Shown: positions 35,769 to 44,303, numbered from the stretch's first letter. The stretch is 64,000 nt of DNA from VXNE01 sp965203615 (GCA_965203615.1 OZ241900.1:744001-808000); one strand, 5' to 3'. Notes: generated by a model not told the origin, from the sequence alone. Made by a program: numbers and translations.

Positions 35769-35890
35769 CCCGGCCAGAAACGCCAGGACGGGAAGCGATG
35801 TGGAGAGGCGGCGGGCGCGGGCGCGCCCGGCGTGGGCGTCAGGCCGCGGGGAACCTAATCGAGGGAGCGGCCTGCCACCAGAGACAACTC

Positions 35891-35958
35891 GGGCCGCTGG
35901 GCCGCTGGGCCGCTGGGCCGCTGGGCCGCTGGGCCGCTGGGCCGCTGGGCCGCTGGGC
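35891..35958 (-). repeat. Eight tandem copies of an 8-bp repeat upstream of the surface protein
   Basis: GGGCCGCT (plus strand) is repeated eight times without error (35891-35954), followed by a partial unit. It lies between the predicted promoter and the coding region of the giant surface protein. Because 8 is not a multiple of 3, slippage would change the reading frame as well as the leader length. This is the layout of phase-variable contingency loci. Confidence 0.95.
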
Positions 35959-35961
35959 TAG

Positions 35962-35990
35962 ATTATACACCGGCCTTGCGGCGCTGTGTA
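35962..35990 (-). promoter_or_regulatory. Sigma70-type promoter of the surface protein gene
   Basis: On the minus strand a perfect TATAAT (35962-35967) lies 17 bp from TACACA (35985-35990), which matches the -35 consensus at four of six bases. Transcription would begin at about 35955, the very edge of the octamer array, so the repeats would form the first 64 bases of the mRNA. Confidence 0.6.
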
Positions 35991-36401
35991 CCTCAAGCCG
36001 TTGATTTTTCGTCTCTTTCCCGCCGAAAGAAGCGCGCTCCGCCGAGGTCCGCATGCCGTTCTCCGATCGCTGCGCCGCGCTTCGCTCCCGGCCCGCATGC
36101 TCCAACCGAACGCCCCGCCCGGCGGGGGGTTCGGCAAATGCCGGAGGGCGGCGACCCGCGCGCGGCGGCTGCGATTACGCCTCCGATTCGAGATGCAGAA
36201 AGGCCTTTCGGCACGATGCCACAGGGCGCGCGTCCTTTCAATATGCGTTCATAAACGTTCCATGTGAGAAATTCCTATTTTCATGTGTGAATCATTGCCG
36301 GAGGGCAGGCGGCCGTAAGCGTACGGCAGTCTCTCCGGCGAACCCGGCCATGGAACCGGGTAGTATTTCGCCATGATCACGCTATTTTCGCGCCCGGGAC
36401 G
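35991..36401. other. Divergent intergenic region
   Basis: No gene is visible in these 400 bp between the surface protein and the glycan operon. It becomes AT-rich at about 36235-36300 (TTCATAAACGTTCCATGTG and neighbouring TATTTTCATG), where the promoter of the rightward operon probably lies. Confidence 0.4.
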
Positions 36402-37355
36402 ATGATCTCGCACCGCCACCGCTGCATCTACGTCAAGGTGCCCAAGTGCGCCAGCACGAGCGTGCTGGAGTGGTTCGCGGCGCACGGCGGTGGGCGCCCG
36501 AGCTTCCGTCCGGCGTGGCACGGCGGGCCGATGTCGCGGCGCCTTCCGGGCACGGCGCAGGCGATGAACCTGTATCCGGACTATTTCACGTTCACCTTCC
36601 TGCGCAACCCGTACGAGCGGTTCGTCTCGCTGTGGCTGGACCTGCGCCGGGTGGCGCGCGAGCGCGGCGCGGACGCCGCCGGGGGGCTCGCGAGCCTGCG
36701 CGGGTTCGCCGAGTTCAGCGCGGAGCTTCTGGCCGACTTCGGCCCCTGCTGGGGGCGCGAGGCGTCGGCGGCGTTCCGGGCGCGGCGCGACCGCGCGTAC
36801 GGGCCCGGCGGGGTGCGGCTGGGCGACCTCGGCTGGTCGGCCGACCACCTGTGGCCGCAGACCGCGTTCGTGCCGGACTGCAACCCGGCGCGGCTGTTCG
36901 GGGTGCCGCGGGCGAACGCCGCGCCGCTGTCGTTCGTCGGCTCGGTGGGGCGCCTGGACGCGGACTTCGCGCGGCTTGCGGAGCTCCTGGGCCTGCCGGC
37001 ATCGCCGCTTCCGCGGGATCGCGATTCGGGGAACGGGTCCGGCGCGGCGCGCACCCGGCGCTACGCGTCGTACTACGACGGCGCCACGCGGCGGCTGGTG
37101 GAATCGCTGTACGCATCCGACCTGGAGTTCACCGGCTGCGGTTTCGAGGACGCGCGCGTGGCGGTGGCGGCGCGGCGACCGGGCATCGCGACGGCGCGGC
37201 GCGCGGCCCCGGCGCGGCGTCCCCCCGGCACGCTGCCGGCGCGGGCGCGGCGCGCTCTGTGGTCGCTGGAGGCCGGCGCGACGGCGCGCCTGCTGCGCCT
37301 GCCGGCGCTGTGGCGGGCGGTGCGCCCGCTGGCGCTGCGGCGCGGGCCGGGCTGA
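36402..37355 (+). CDS. Carbohydrate sulfotransferase (Sulfotransfer_2-like)
   Basis: This 317-residue enzyme transfers sulfate from PAPS. The 5'-phosphosulfate loop is YVKVPKCASTSVLEWF (about residues 10-25), and the 3'-phosphate binding motif is FTFLRNPYERFVSLWLDLRR (about 63-82). No signal peptide; acts in the cytoplasm or at the inner membrane. The C-terminal 60 residues are Ala/Arg-rich and atypical. First gene of a tightly packed operon with GalE, a sugar transferase, a ligase and a second sulfotransferase. Its likely acceptor is the glycan or lipid-linked sugar made by that operon. Confidence 0.8.
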   Translation: MISHRHRCIYVKVPKCASTSVLEWFAAHGGGRPSFRPAWHGGPMSRRLPGTAQAMNLYPDYFTFTFLRNPYERFVSLWLDLRRVARERGADAAGGLASLRGFAEFSAELLADFGPCWGREASAAFRARRDRAYGPGGVRLGDLGWSADHLWPQTAFVPDCNPARLFGVPRANAAPLSFVGSVGRLDADFARLAELLGLPASPLPRDRDSGNGSGAARTRRYASYYDGATRRLVESLYASDLEFTGCGFEDARVAVAARRPGIATARRAAPARRPPGTLPARARRALWSLEAGATARLLRLPALWRAVRPLALRRGPG

Positions 37356-37375
37356 GCCCGGTCCCGGTCGCGGGC

Positions 37376-38362
37376 ATGGACGCGGGGCGGGCACCGGCGG
37401 TGCTGGTGAGCGGGGGCGCGGGCTACGTGGGCAGCCACGTGGTCCTGGCGCTGGTCGAGGCGGGCTGCCGGGCGGTGGTGCTGGACGACCTGTCGGGCGG
37501 GCGTCGCGCGGCGGTGCCCGCCGGGGTGGAGTTCATCGAAGGGGACGCGGGCGACCGCGATGCGGTGGCGGCGGCGGTCGCGCGCCACGGCATCGCGGCG
37601 GCGGTGCACCTGGCGGATGCGTCGGCGATGGACGCGCCGCCGGAGCGCATCGCCGCGGCCGCGGCGACCAGCGCGGCGTTCGTGGAGGCCTGCGCGGCGC
37701 TCGGCGTGCGCCGCCTTGTGCTGACCTCGAGCGCGGCGGCGCACGGTTCGGGGGCCGGACCGGCGGGCGCCTACGGGGCGGCGAAGCGCGCGACCGAACA
37801 ACGCGCGCGCTCGGCATTCGCGGCGCCGGGGCGAAGCTGCGCGGTGCTGCGCTGTTTCAACGTCGCGGGCGCGGACTTCGGGCTGCGGGCCGGGCCGCGG
37901 CGCGGCCACGGGCTGGTGCAGGTGGCCGCGGAGGCGGCGCTGGGCCTGCGCCGGGCGGTCACGGTGTTCGGCGCCGACCGGGCCACCGCCGACGGCACCT
38001 GCGTGCGCGACTACGTGCATGCGAGCGACGTGGCGGCGGCGCACGTGGCGGCGCTCGCCGCGCTTCGGCGCGGGTCGGGGAGCCTGACCGCGGACGTCGG
38101 CACCGGGCGGGGCCATTCGGTGCGCGAGGTGCTGGCGGCGGTGGAGCGGGCCTCGGGCGCGCGGCTCGACGTGCGCGAGGGGCCCCGGCGGCCGGGCGAC
38201 GTGGCCGCGTCGGTGGCGGCGCCGGAGCGCATCGCGCGCCTGCCCGGGTGGCGGGCGCGACACGGGCTGGACGCGGCGGTTGCCACCGCCCTGGCGTTCA
38301 CGCGGGCGCGGGCGAGAGCTGGGGGATCCGCGCCGCGGGCCGGAGACGGCGGGGCGCCATGA
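37376..38362 (+). CDS. galE: UDP-glucose 4-epimerase family (GalE-like)
   Basis: This 328-residue extended short-chain dehydrogenase has the NAD motif SGGAGYVGSH (about 12-21), TSSAAAHG around the catalytic Ser, and YGAAK with the catalytic Tyr and Lys. CVRDYVHASDVAAAH and FGADRATADGTCVRDY segments are GalE-like. It probably supplies UDP-galactose or a related sugar for the cluster. ATG 37376 lies 20 bp after the sulfotransferase stop. The His in SSAAAHG replaces a Tyr often seen in GalE, so the exact sugar is uncertain. Its stop overlaps the next start (ATGA). Confidence 0.8.
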   Translation: MDAGRAPAVLVSGGAGYVGSHVVLALVEAGCRAVVLDDLSGGRRAAVPAGVEFIEGDAGDRDAVAAAVARHGIAAAVHLADASAMDAPPERIAAAAATSAAFVEACAALGVRRLVLTSSAAAHGSGAGPAGAYGAAKRATEQRARSAFAAPGRSCAVLRCFNVAGADFGLRAGPRRGHGLVQVAAEAALGLRRAVTVFGADRATADGTCVRDYVHASDVAAAHVAALAALRRGSGSLTADVGTGRGHSVREVLAAVERASGARLDVREGPRRPGDVAASVAAPERIARLPGWRARHGLDAAVATALAFTRARARAGGSAPRAGDGGAP

Positions 38363-39030
38363 GCGGGCTTCGCGGCATCGGCTCGCGATCGGCCGCCGGA
38401 CCGGCGCCCGCGCCTCGACAGGCCGCATCGGCGCCGCGGGGCGGCTACAAGCGGCCCTTCGACATCGCCCTGCTGGTTCTCGCGCTGGTGCTGCTGGCGC
38501 CGTTGTGGGCGGTGCTCGTTCCCGCGATCGCGCTCGCCGTGCGGCTGGAGGACGGCGGCCCGGCGCTGTACCGCCAGGCCCGGCTCGGGCGGGGCGGCGC
38601 GGTGTTTCGGATGCTGAAGTTCCGCACCATGCGCGTCGGCGCCGAGGCCGGGACCGGTCCGGTGTGGACGGCGGCGGGCGACGCGCGGATCACCCGGGCC
38701 GGGCGGCTGCTGCGGCGCTTCCACCTCGACGAGCTGCCGCAGGCGGTCAACATCCTGCGCGGCGAGATGAGCCTGGTGGGACCGCGCCCGGAGCGCCCGG
38801 AACTGGCCGCGCGCATCGAACGGGAGGTGCCGGGGTTCGCCGAACGCCTGCGGGTGCGCCCGGGCCTGGCCGGGCTGGCGCAGGCCGAGGGCGCGAGCTG
38901 GCAGGACCCGGCGCTCAAGCTGCGCTGCGACAACCGCTACATCGCCGCGATGGGCCCCTGGCTGGACCTGAAGCTGTTGGCGCGCTGCCTCGCGCGGACC
39001 CTGGCGCCGCGGCGGGCCCGCGAGCGATGA
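38359..39030 (+). CDS. Polyprenyl-phosphate sugar-phosphotransferase (bacterial sugar transferase)
   Basis: This 223-residue initiating transferase loads the first sugar phosphate onto undecaprenyl phosphate at the inner membrane. Motifs in order: KRPFDIALLVLALVLLAPLW (hydrophobic re-entrant helix, about 31-50), FRMLKFRTMR, DELPQAVNILRGEMSLVGPR with the catalytic Asp-Glu, and RPGLAGLAQ. It is the short monotopic PglC-like form without the extra N-terminal membrane domain of WcaJ. ATGA overlaps join it to galE upstream and to the ligase gene downstream. Confidence 0.85.
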   Translation: MSGLRGIGSRSAAGPAPAPRQAASAPRGGYKRPFDIALLVLALVLLAPLWAVLVPAIALAVRLEDGGPALYRQARLGRGGAVFRMLKFRTMRVGAEAGTGPVWTAAGDARITRAGRLLRRFHLDELPQAVNILRGEMSLVGPRPERPELAARIEREVPGFAERLRVRPGLAGLAQAEGASWQDPALKLRCDNRYIAAMGPWLDLKLLARCLARTLAPRRARER

Positions 39031-41069
39031 GCGCGCCGCGGTTCGACCCGGAGCGGCTGCTCTTGGGGCCGATCCGCGCGGCCGTCGCGCTCGTTCTGCT
39101 GACCCCGCTGGTGACCGCGCCCTGGACGCTCTACCCGTTCAGCGTCGGCAAGGCGCTTTGGGCGCGGGTGCTGATCGCGGCGGCGTTCGCGCTGTGGGCG
39201 GTGCTGGCGCTCGCGCGCCCGCGCTGGCGCCCGCCGCCGAGCGCGCTGCTCGCGCTGCTCGGCGCGGGGCTCGCCGTCGCCGCGCTGTCGGGTTGGTTCG
39301 GGGTCGACCCCGGAATGAGCTGGTGGTCGAACTACGACAACATGCAGGGGCTCGTGAACGCCGCGCACTGGGCCGCGTTCGCCCTGGTCGTGGCATCGGT
39401 GGCGCGCACCGGACGGGACTGGACGCGGCTGCTCAACATCAACCTGGCCGTGGGGCTGGCCGTCTCTGTGATGGCGGTCCTGCGCTATGCCGCCCCGGAG
39501 CTGCCGCTGCCGGTGCCGGCGCAGGAGGGGCACTGGCCGCGGATCGGGGCGAGCGCCGGCAACCCGATCCTGCTCGGCGCGTACCTGCAGGCCATCGCGC
39601 TGCTGGCGACGGGTTTTCTGGTGCGCTCGTGCTGCGCGCCTGCGCCCGCGCCCGCTACGGCGCGGCCCGCGCGCGGATCCCGGAAGGGGAAGGCTCGCCG
39701 GCGGGCGAAGGCGCGCGCGCGTCCGGCCCCCCGGCCCGCGCAGGGAGACGGCTGGGGACCGCGGCTGTTCTGGGCCGCCACCGCGGCCTTCTCGCTCGCG
39801 GGCCTGTCTCTGACCGGCTCGCTCGGGGCGCTGCTGGGGCTCGCGGCGGGACTCGGCGGCGCCTGCCTGCTCTACGCGCTGTTCGGGCGCGCGCGGCGCG
39901 CGCGCTCGCTGGGGCTGGCCGGGCTCGGCGCGCTCGCGGCGGGCGGGCTGGCGCTCGCGCTTGCCGTCGCGGCGGGCGGCGGTGGCGGCGCCCCGAATGC
40001 GGACACGGGCCGGGCCGAACCGTTCGAGCGCCCGGCGCTGGGCGGCGGCAACGTGATGATCGAGCGCGCCACCAGCGGCGCGTGGGTGCGGTTCACCGCG
40101 GGCAACCGGGCGCGCATCTGGGAGTCCGGCGCCAGGGCGTTCGCCGAGCGCCCGCTGCTCGGCTGGGGCCCGGAGAACCACTACGCGGCCTCGGCCCGCC
40201 ACATCTCCGCGCCGCCGGAGCGCGCGCGGGTGCAGTACCACGCGCACAACCTGGCGCTGGAAGAGGCGGTCGGCAAGGGCGCGCTGGGCCTGGCGGCCTG
40301 GCTCGCGCTGTGGGCGCTGACGGGGCGGGTGGCGCTGCGCGCGGCGCGGCACGTCAAGGATGCGAGGCGGCGCGCGCTGGCGGTGTTCGCGGCCGCCGCC
40401 CTGGCCGGGTGGTTCGTGCAGGCCCAGACCTCGTTCTACTGCGCCGAGAGCTGGCTTCAGCACATGCTGCTGCTCGGGTTCCTGGCGCGCCTGGAGACCG
40501 CGTTGCGCGGCGATGCCCCGCAAGCCGGCCGCTTGACGGCGCGGCTGCGCGGGTGGCTGGACCGCGCGCCGCGCCCGAAGCGCGTCCCGGCCGGCGCGCG
40601 CGCCGCCGTGGCGGCGGGGGCGCTCGCGCTCGCCGGGGCCTCGATCGCCTCCAGCGCGGCCATCCACGCAGGGGCGCGCGCAATGTGGCGCGCCGATCAC
40701 GGGGGGCCGTTCATCGCCGAACTCCGGCGCGCCATCGGCGCGTTCGAGCCGCTCGCCGGCGGTCCCCGGGTGGTGCTGTTCAACAACCTGGCGCTGAACT
40801 GGGAGGTGTTGGCCGCGCACCAGCCCGGCGAGGCGGCGCGCCTGCTCGCGCTGGCCGACGCCGAGGCCGGCGCGGCGCTGGCCGCCCGGCCGGAGAGCTG
40901 GGTGCTGCACCACGCGCTGGCGCGGCTGTACCTGAAGGTGGCCGCCACCCGCCCGGAATACGCGCCGCGCGCCGAGCGCCACCTGGCGCGCTCGCGCGTG
41001 CTGGCCCCCAATCTCGACCCGATGGAGGCGCCGCTGCCGCCGCAAGCGCCGGAACGGGAGGCGCGGTGA
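39027..41069 (+). CDS. O-antigen ligase/polymerase-like membrane protein with TPR-like tail
   Basis: This 680-residue protein has about ten to twelve membrane segments and the Wzy_C/O-antigen ligase core: a periplasmic loop with GNRARIWESGARAFAERPLL followed by GWGPENH, then YHAHNLALEEAVGKGALGL. An unusually basic linker (about 215-235, RKGKARRRAKARARPAPR) sits between membrane halves. The last 150 residues are soluble and TPR-like. It transfers or polymerises glycan on the periplasmic side. ATGA overlap with the sugar transferase; its TGA overlaps the GTG of the next gene. Confidence 0.8.
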   Translation: MSAPRFDPERLLLGPIRAAVALVLLTPLVTAPWTLYPFSVGKALWARVLIAAAFALWAVLALARPRWRPPPSALLALLGAGLAVAALSGWFGVDPGMSWWSNYDNMQGLVNAAHWAAFALVVASVARTGRDWTRLLNINLAVGLAVSVMAVLRYAAPELPLPVPAQEGHWPRIGASAGNPILLGAYLQAIALLATGFLVRSCCAPAPAPATARPARGSRKGKARRRAKARARPAPRPAQGDGWGPRLFWAATAAFSLAGLSLTGSLGALLGLAAGLGGACLLYALFGRARRARSLGLAGLGALAAGGLALALAVAAGGGGGAPNADTGRAEPFERPALGGGNVMIERATSGAWVRFTAGNRARIWESGARAFAERPLLGWGPENHYAASARHISAPPERARVQYHAHNLALEEAVGKGALGLAAWLALWALTGRVALRAARHVKDARRRALAVFAAAALAGWFVQAQTSFYCAESWLQHMLLLGFLARLETALRGDAPQAGRLTARLRGWLDRAPRPKRVPAGARAAVAAGALALAGASIASSAAIHAGARAMWRADHGGPFIAELRRAIGAFEPLAGGPRVVLFNNLALNWEVLAAHQPGEAARLLALADAEAGAALAARPESWVLHHALARLYLKVAATRPEYAPRAERHLARSRVLAPNLDPMEAPLPPQAPEREAR

Positions 41070-41998
41070 GCCCGCGGCGCCCGCCCGCGCGCGGCGGGGA
41101 ACCGGACGCGGACGCGCCCGGCGCGCGGGCCGCCTACGACTATGTGCTGGCGGTCGGTCCGAGCCGCTCGGGCAGCACGTTCCTGTACCGGGCGCTGAAC
41201 GCCCATCCGGCGTTTTGCGCGCCCGAGATCAAGGAGGCCCACTACTACCGCTCGCCGCGGCGCCTGGCGCGCGCGCTCGGGGAACTGCGCGGATCGGGGG
41301 CGATGCTGCTCGACGTCGCCGACACCGCCTGGCCGGACCCGCAGCTCGCCAAGGTCGCGGAATTGGCCCGCGGCGGCGTGCGGACCCTGGTCGTGGTGCT
41401 GCTGCGCCGGCACCGCGACCAGGTGCGCTCGACGATGGCGTACCGCAAAAGCCGCGTGCTGCCGGCGCTGGCGGGATGGATGTCGGGCCCGGCGGGACTG
41501 GAGCGCGCCGCGGTCCGCGACAGCCTGACGCCGGCGGCGCTCGAGCGCATCTTCGCGCTCGGCGCGGATGTGCTCACCGTAGAGTTCGAGGTCCTCGCCG
41601 ATCGGCCCCGCCCGGTGCTCGACGCGCTCGCGCGGCTATGCCGCGCCGAGCCCTTCGGGCGCATCGCCACGGCGCCGGTGAACCCGGCGCAGCGGGCGCG
41701 GTTCGCGCCGCTGGCGGCGGCGGCCAAGCTCGCGGCAGTGGCGCTTCGCGCCGCCGGCGCGCGGCGCACGCTGCAGGCGCTGAAGGACCGGCCCCGCATC
41801 GTCGCGCTGGTGTTCCGCCCGGCCGCCGAGGCGGAGCGGCCCGCGCTGAGCGAGGCGGCCGGCGCGCGCCTCGACCGGCGCGAGCAAGCGTGCCGGGCCG
41901 CGGTCGGGGCCGCGAGCGAGCCGCTCGCCGAGGGGCTCTGGCTCGCCCGCTCCGGCTCCGAGCCCCGGCGCCGGCGGCCGGACGGGGGTGCGGACTAG
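41066..41998 (+). CDS. Second sulfotransferase family protein
   Basis: The 310-residue protein begins, after a 25-residue polar leader, with AVGPSRSGSTFLYRALNAHP, a PAPS-binding 5'-PSB loop. LLRRHRDQVRSTMAYRKSR at about 112-130 is the 3'-phosphate site. It belongs to a different sulfotransferase subfamily from the one at the start of the operon. GTG 41066 overlaps the ligase stop. It gives the cluster two separate sulfation steps, or one sulfation of sugar and one of another acceptor. Confidence 0.75.
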   Translation: MSPRRPPARGGEPDADAPGARAAYDYVLAVGPSRSGSTFLYRALNAHPAFCAPEIKEAHYYRSPRRLARALGELRGSGAMLLDVADTAWPDPQLAKVAELARGGVRTLVVVLLRRHRDQVRSTMAYRKSRVLPALAGWMSGPAGLERAAVRDSLTPAALERIFALGADVLTVEFEVLADRPRPVLDALARLCRAEPFGRIATAPVNPAQRARFAPLAAAAKLAAVALRAAGARRTLQALKDRPRIVALVFRPAAEAERPALSEAAGARLDRREQACRAAVGAASEPLAEGLWLARSGSEPRRRRPDGGAD

Positions 41999-42009
41999 CC
42001 GCGAATTCC

Positions 42010-42843
42010 GTGAAGGTTGACCTCGTCGGGTTCGTGCTGGCGCGCATGGTCGGCTTCGGCCACCGCGAGGACCGCTACGAGTCGCCCATCCTCGCCATCC
42101 GCCGGGAGCACGAGGGCGTCTACGCGTCCGACGCCATGAAGGCGAGCGAGACCATGAAGCACCTCGACCCGGTGCCCGCGGTCGATCTCGGCTGGCTGGC
42201 GGAGGAGGACGCCGCGGCGTCGTTCCGCGCCTACCGCGCGCTGCCCGACGACGACCGCGCCAGCGTCCTCGCGCACGCGGTCGCGTCGCTCTTCATCCCG
42301 CGCCTGGCCGACGACCGGGACGCCTCCGGCGCGCACGAGCAAGCGATCCGCGACCTCGACATCGACTTCCCCGCCGAACTCGGGGCGATCGGCGCCCAGC
42401 CGTTCGACGCGGACTTGGTCTGGAACCGCATGAGCAAGGCGCTGATCCTCAGCGCCGCTTCGGAAACGCTCGGCGACGACTGGGCCTCCAGGCACGGCGG
42501 GCTGAAGAAGAAGGACCTCGTCGCGGCCGTCGCCGAGGCGTTCCGCCACGACCCGGCGCGCGACGCCGAGACGGACGCCGCCGCCGTGCGCTGGCTGCCC
42601 CCGGGGTTCTCCCCGGCCGACGCCGAAGCCGCGGCCAGCGGGACCCCGGACGCTGCCGCGAGCGACAACGCCGAGCCCGCCCCGGAGACCGCCGACGACC
42701 CGACGGACGCCGAGCCCGCAACGGGCGACGGGGCCCCGGACGCGCCGGGCGCCACGGCCACGGCGGAATCCGCGACCGAGGAGCAGCCTCCGGCGGCCGA
42801 CCCCGACGGCAACGGCGCGCTGCCCCCGTTCCTCACCTCCTAG
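42010..42843 (+). pseudogene. C-terminal part of a ParB-like plasmid/island protein
   Basis: The 277-residue frame resembles the C-terminal half of ParB-related proteins on plasmids and islands (GFVLARMVGFGHREDRYESP, then KASETMKHLDPVPAVDLGWL and RALPDDDRASVLAHAVASLF). The usual N-terminal ParB nuclease/DNA-binding domain is missing. Homology begins abruptly right after the sulfotransferase stop at 41998, and the apparent GTG at 42010 has no ribosome binding site. A low-complexity Ala/Asp/Glu/Pro tail closes it. It is probably the stump of a deleted plasmid-like island next to the tRNA genes. Confidence 0.5.
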
Positions 42844-42944
42844 GAGGTCCTCCGCCGCGCCAGCGAAGGCGCGGCCCTTGCGGCCCGACCGCCATCGACG
42901 GCACGCCGCTTGCGCTTCGGACACTATTGTCCGATCATCCGCCG

Positions 42945-43160
42945 GTGAACGGAAAAGAGTTCATCGACCGCGTCACCGCGCTCGGGCGCCGCCGCGACGT
43001 GCCGGTCCGGGTAGACGCCAAGCGCGGCCGGGGCAGCCACGTCATGCTGTACTACGGCGACCGCAAGACGGTCGTCAAGGACCGGCGCAAGGACATCGGC
43101 CCGGGCCTGCAGTCGGCGATGACCCGGCAACTGGGGCTCGACCCCGCCGACCTCCGCTGA
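42945..43160 (+). CDS. hicA: HicA-type toxin
   Basis: This 71-residue protein of the HicA/YcfA family has an N-terminal helix (NGKEFIDRVTALGRRR) and a GRGSHVMLYYGDRKTVVKDR strand pair with the catalytic His in GSH. Such proteins are mRNA interferases. GTG 42945 gives the family start; a TTG at 42927 would add six residues. The partner hicB begins 17 bp after its stop. Confidence 0.75.
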   Translation: MNGKEFIDRVTALGRRRDVPVRVDAKRGRGSHVMLYYGDRKTVVKDRRKDIGPGLQSAMTRQLGLDPADLR

Positions 43161-43177
43161 GACAACGAGGAGACCCC

Positions 43178-43606
43178 ATGCAATTCGTCTACGCAGCCGC
43201 GCTGACCGCCGCCGGACCCCGCGAGATCGTCGTCTCGTTCCGCGACCTGCCGGAGTGCCTCACCTCGGGCGAGGACGCCGAGACGGCGCTGACCGCCGCC
43301 GCCGACGCGCTCGCCGAGGCGCTCGCCGGACGCATCGACGACGGCGACCCCATCCCGGAGCCCACCAGCGCCGAGCCCGGCGAACGCGAAGTCGCGGTGC
43401 CCCCGGGCATCGCGGCCAAGGCCGCCCTCGCCATCGCCTTCCGCGACAGCGGCCTCACCCGCGTCGCGTTCGCGGCGTCGCTCGGGGTCGACGAGAAGGT
43501 CGTGCGGCGGCTGCTCGATCCCCGCCACGGCACCTCTCCCGACCGGATCGGCAAGGCGCTACGCGCCCTCGGCCGGCGCATCGCGATCGACGTCAGGGCC
43601 GCCTGA
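43178..43606 (+). CDS. hicB: HicB-type antitoxin
   Basis: This 142-residue antitoxin partners the preceding toxin. The N-terminal part has the HicB partial RNase H-like fold (REIVVSFRDLPECLTSGEDA, ALTAAADALAEALAGR). The C-terminal part is a helix-turn-helix (GLTRVAFAASLGVDEKVVRR) for autoregulation. ATG 43178 is preceded by ACGAGGAG. Both genes are intact, so the pair may stabilise the remnant island beside the tRNAs. Confidence 0.8.
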   Translation: MQFVYAAALTAAGPREIVVSFRDLPECLTSGEDAETALTAAADALAEALAGRIDDGDPIPEPTSAEPGEREVAVPPGIAAKAALAIAFRDSGLTRVAFAASLGVDEKVVRRLLDPRHGTSPDRIGKALRALGRRIAIDVRAA

Positions 43607-43821
43607 CGCGGCCGCGCGCCGCCCGCGTCACGGGCGCAACACCTTCGACAGCACCGACACCACACCGCCAGGTTTCACGTCCGAGGCGACCTTGCGCACC
43701 CAGCGGCCGACCCGGTAAGCTCTGCTGTCCGGAGTGGCTCGTGGATGGGGGCACACCGCGGGCCGACGACTCCGCCGACCTTTACGGAACCACCTCGAAT
43801 CCGTGCGCGTCGGAGGAGAAC

Positions 43822-44076
43822 ATGGCGGCGTACCTGGAGAGGCTCCGCGTGCTGATGGAGGCCGGGGCGCTCGGGATGCTGTTCCCCTACGGCATGCAGT
43901 TCCAGAAGAACCGCTCGTGGGTGTTCTTCAACCGGGGCTACAAGCCGGTGGGGATGAGGTCGGGATCGTGGGTCGAGTACGCCGCTTCATCGCCACCATC
44001 GCCCGGCGGCTCGGGGGGCGGCGGCGATGCGGAATCCGCGCCCGCGGGACGGCTCACGGGCGAAAGCGCTAGCTGA
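43822..44076 (+). CDS. Conserved small hypothetical protein
   Basis: The 84-residue frame starts at an ATG with GGAGGAG directly upstream. It contains LERLRVLMEAGALGMLFPYG followed by MQFQKNRSWVFFNRGYKPVG, which looks like a folded domain, and a low-complexity Ser/Gly tail. I recall similar small proteins on plasmids and islands but cannot name a family. It lies between hicAB and the tRNA genes. Confidence 0.5.
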   Translation: MAAYLERLRVLMEAGALGMLFPYGMQFQKNRSWVFFNRGYKPVGMRSGSWVEYAASSPPSPGGSGGGGDAESAPAGRLTGESAS

Positions 44077-44140
44077 AATGCTTTTATAAGCCCATGACTC
44101 CGAAAAAATATTTTGGATTCAATGGGTTATATATGGTGGA

Positions 44141-44218
44141 TGGCGGAGCGGACGGGACTCGAACCCGCGACCCCTGGCGTGACAGGCCAGTATTCTAAAC
44201 CGACTGAACTACCGCTCC
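44141..44218 (-). tRNA. tRNA-Asp (GTC)
   Basis: On the minus strand the 5' end GGAGCGGTAGTTCAGTCGG and the 3' end CCGCTCCGCCA form a 7-bp acceptor stem with encoded CCA. The anticodon loop CTGTCAC gives GTC, and the T-arm GGGTTCGAGTCCC is intact. It lies 9 bp downstream of tRNA-Val on the same strand, so they are co-transcribed. The 3' end faces the accessory block at 42-44 kb, and tRNA 3' ends are common integration sites. Confidence 0.95.
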
Positions 44219-44227
44219 GTACGTGCG

Positions 44228-44303
44228 TGGTGGGTGTTGCAGGGCTTGAACCTGCGACCTACGGCTTGTAAGGCCGTCGCTCTCCCAACTGAGCTAAACA
44301 CCC
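44228..44303 (-). tRNA. tRNA-Val (TAC)
   Basis: The 76-base gene begins GGGTGTTTAGCTCAGTTGG and ends AACACCCACCA with encoded CCA. The anticodon stem ACGGC/GCCGT encloses CTTACAA, anticodon TAC. D- and T-arms are canonical. It is first in the Val-Asp pair. Confidence 0.95.

Noticed and set aside
31767..35858. A 1363-codon open frame antisense to the giant surface protein
   Set aside because: It mirrors the repetitive, GC-rich coding strand, is Arg/His-rich without domains, and has no ribosome binding site; long antisense frames are expected at this GC content.
35891..35958. Possible CRISPR array
   Set aside because: The units are 8 bp with no spacers, a simple tandem repeat; no cas genes are in the window.
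36446..37375. Continuous frame upstream of galE, overlapping the first sulfotransferase
   Set aside because: The other frame carries clear PAPS-binding motifs; this one is Arg/Ala-rich and only becomes protein-like at the galE start.
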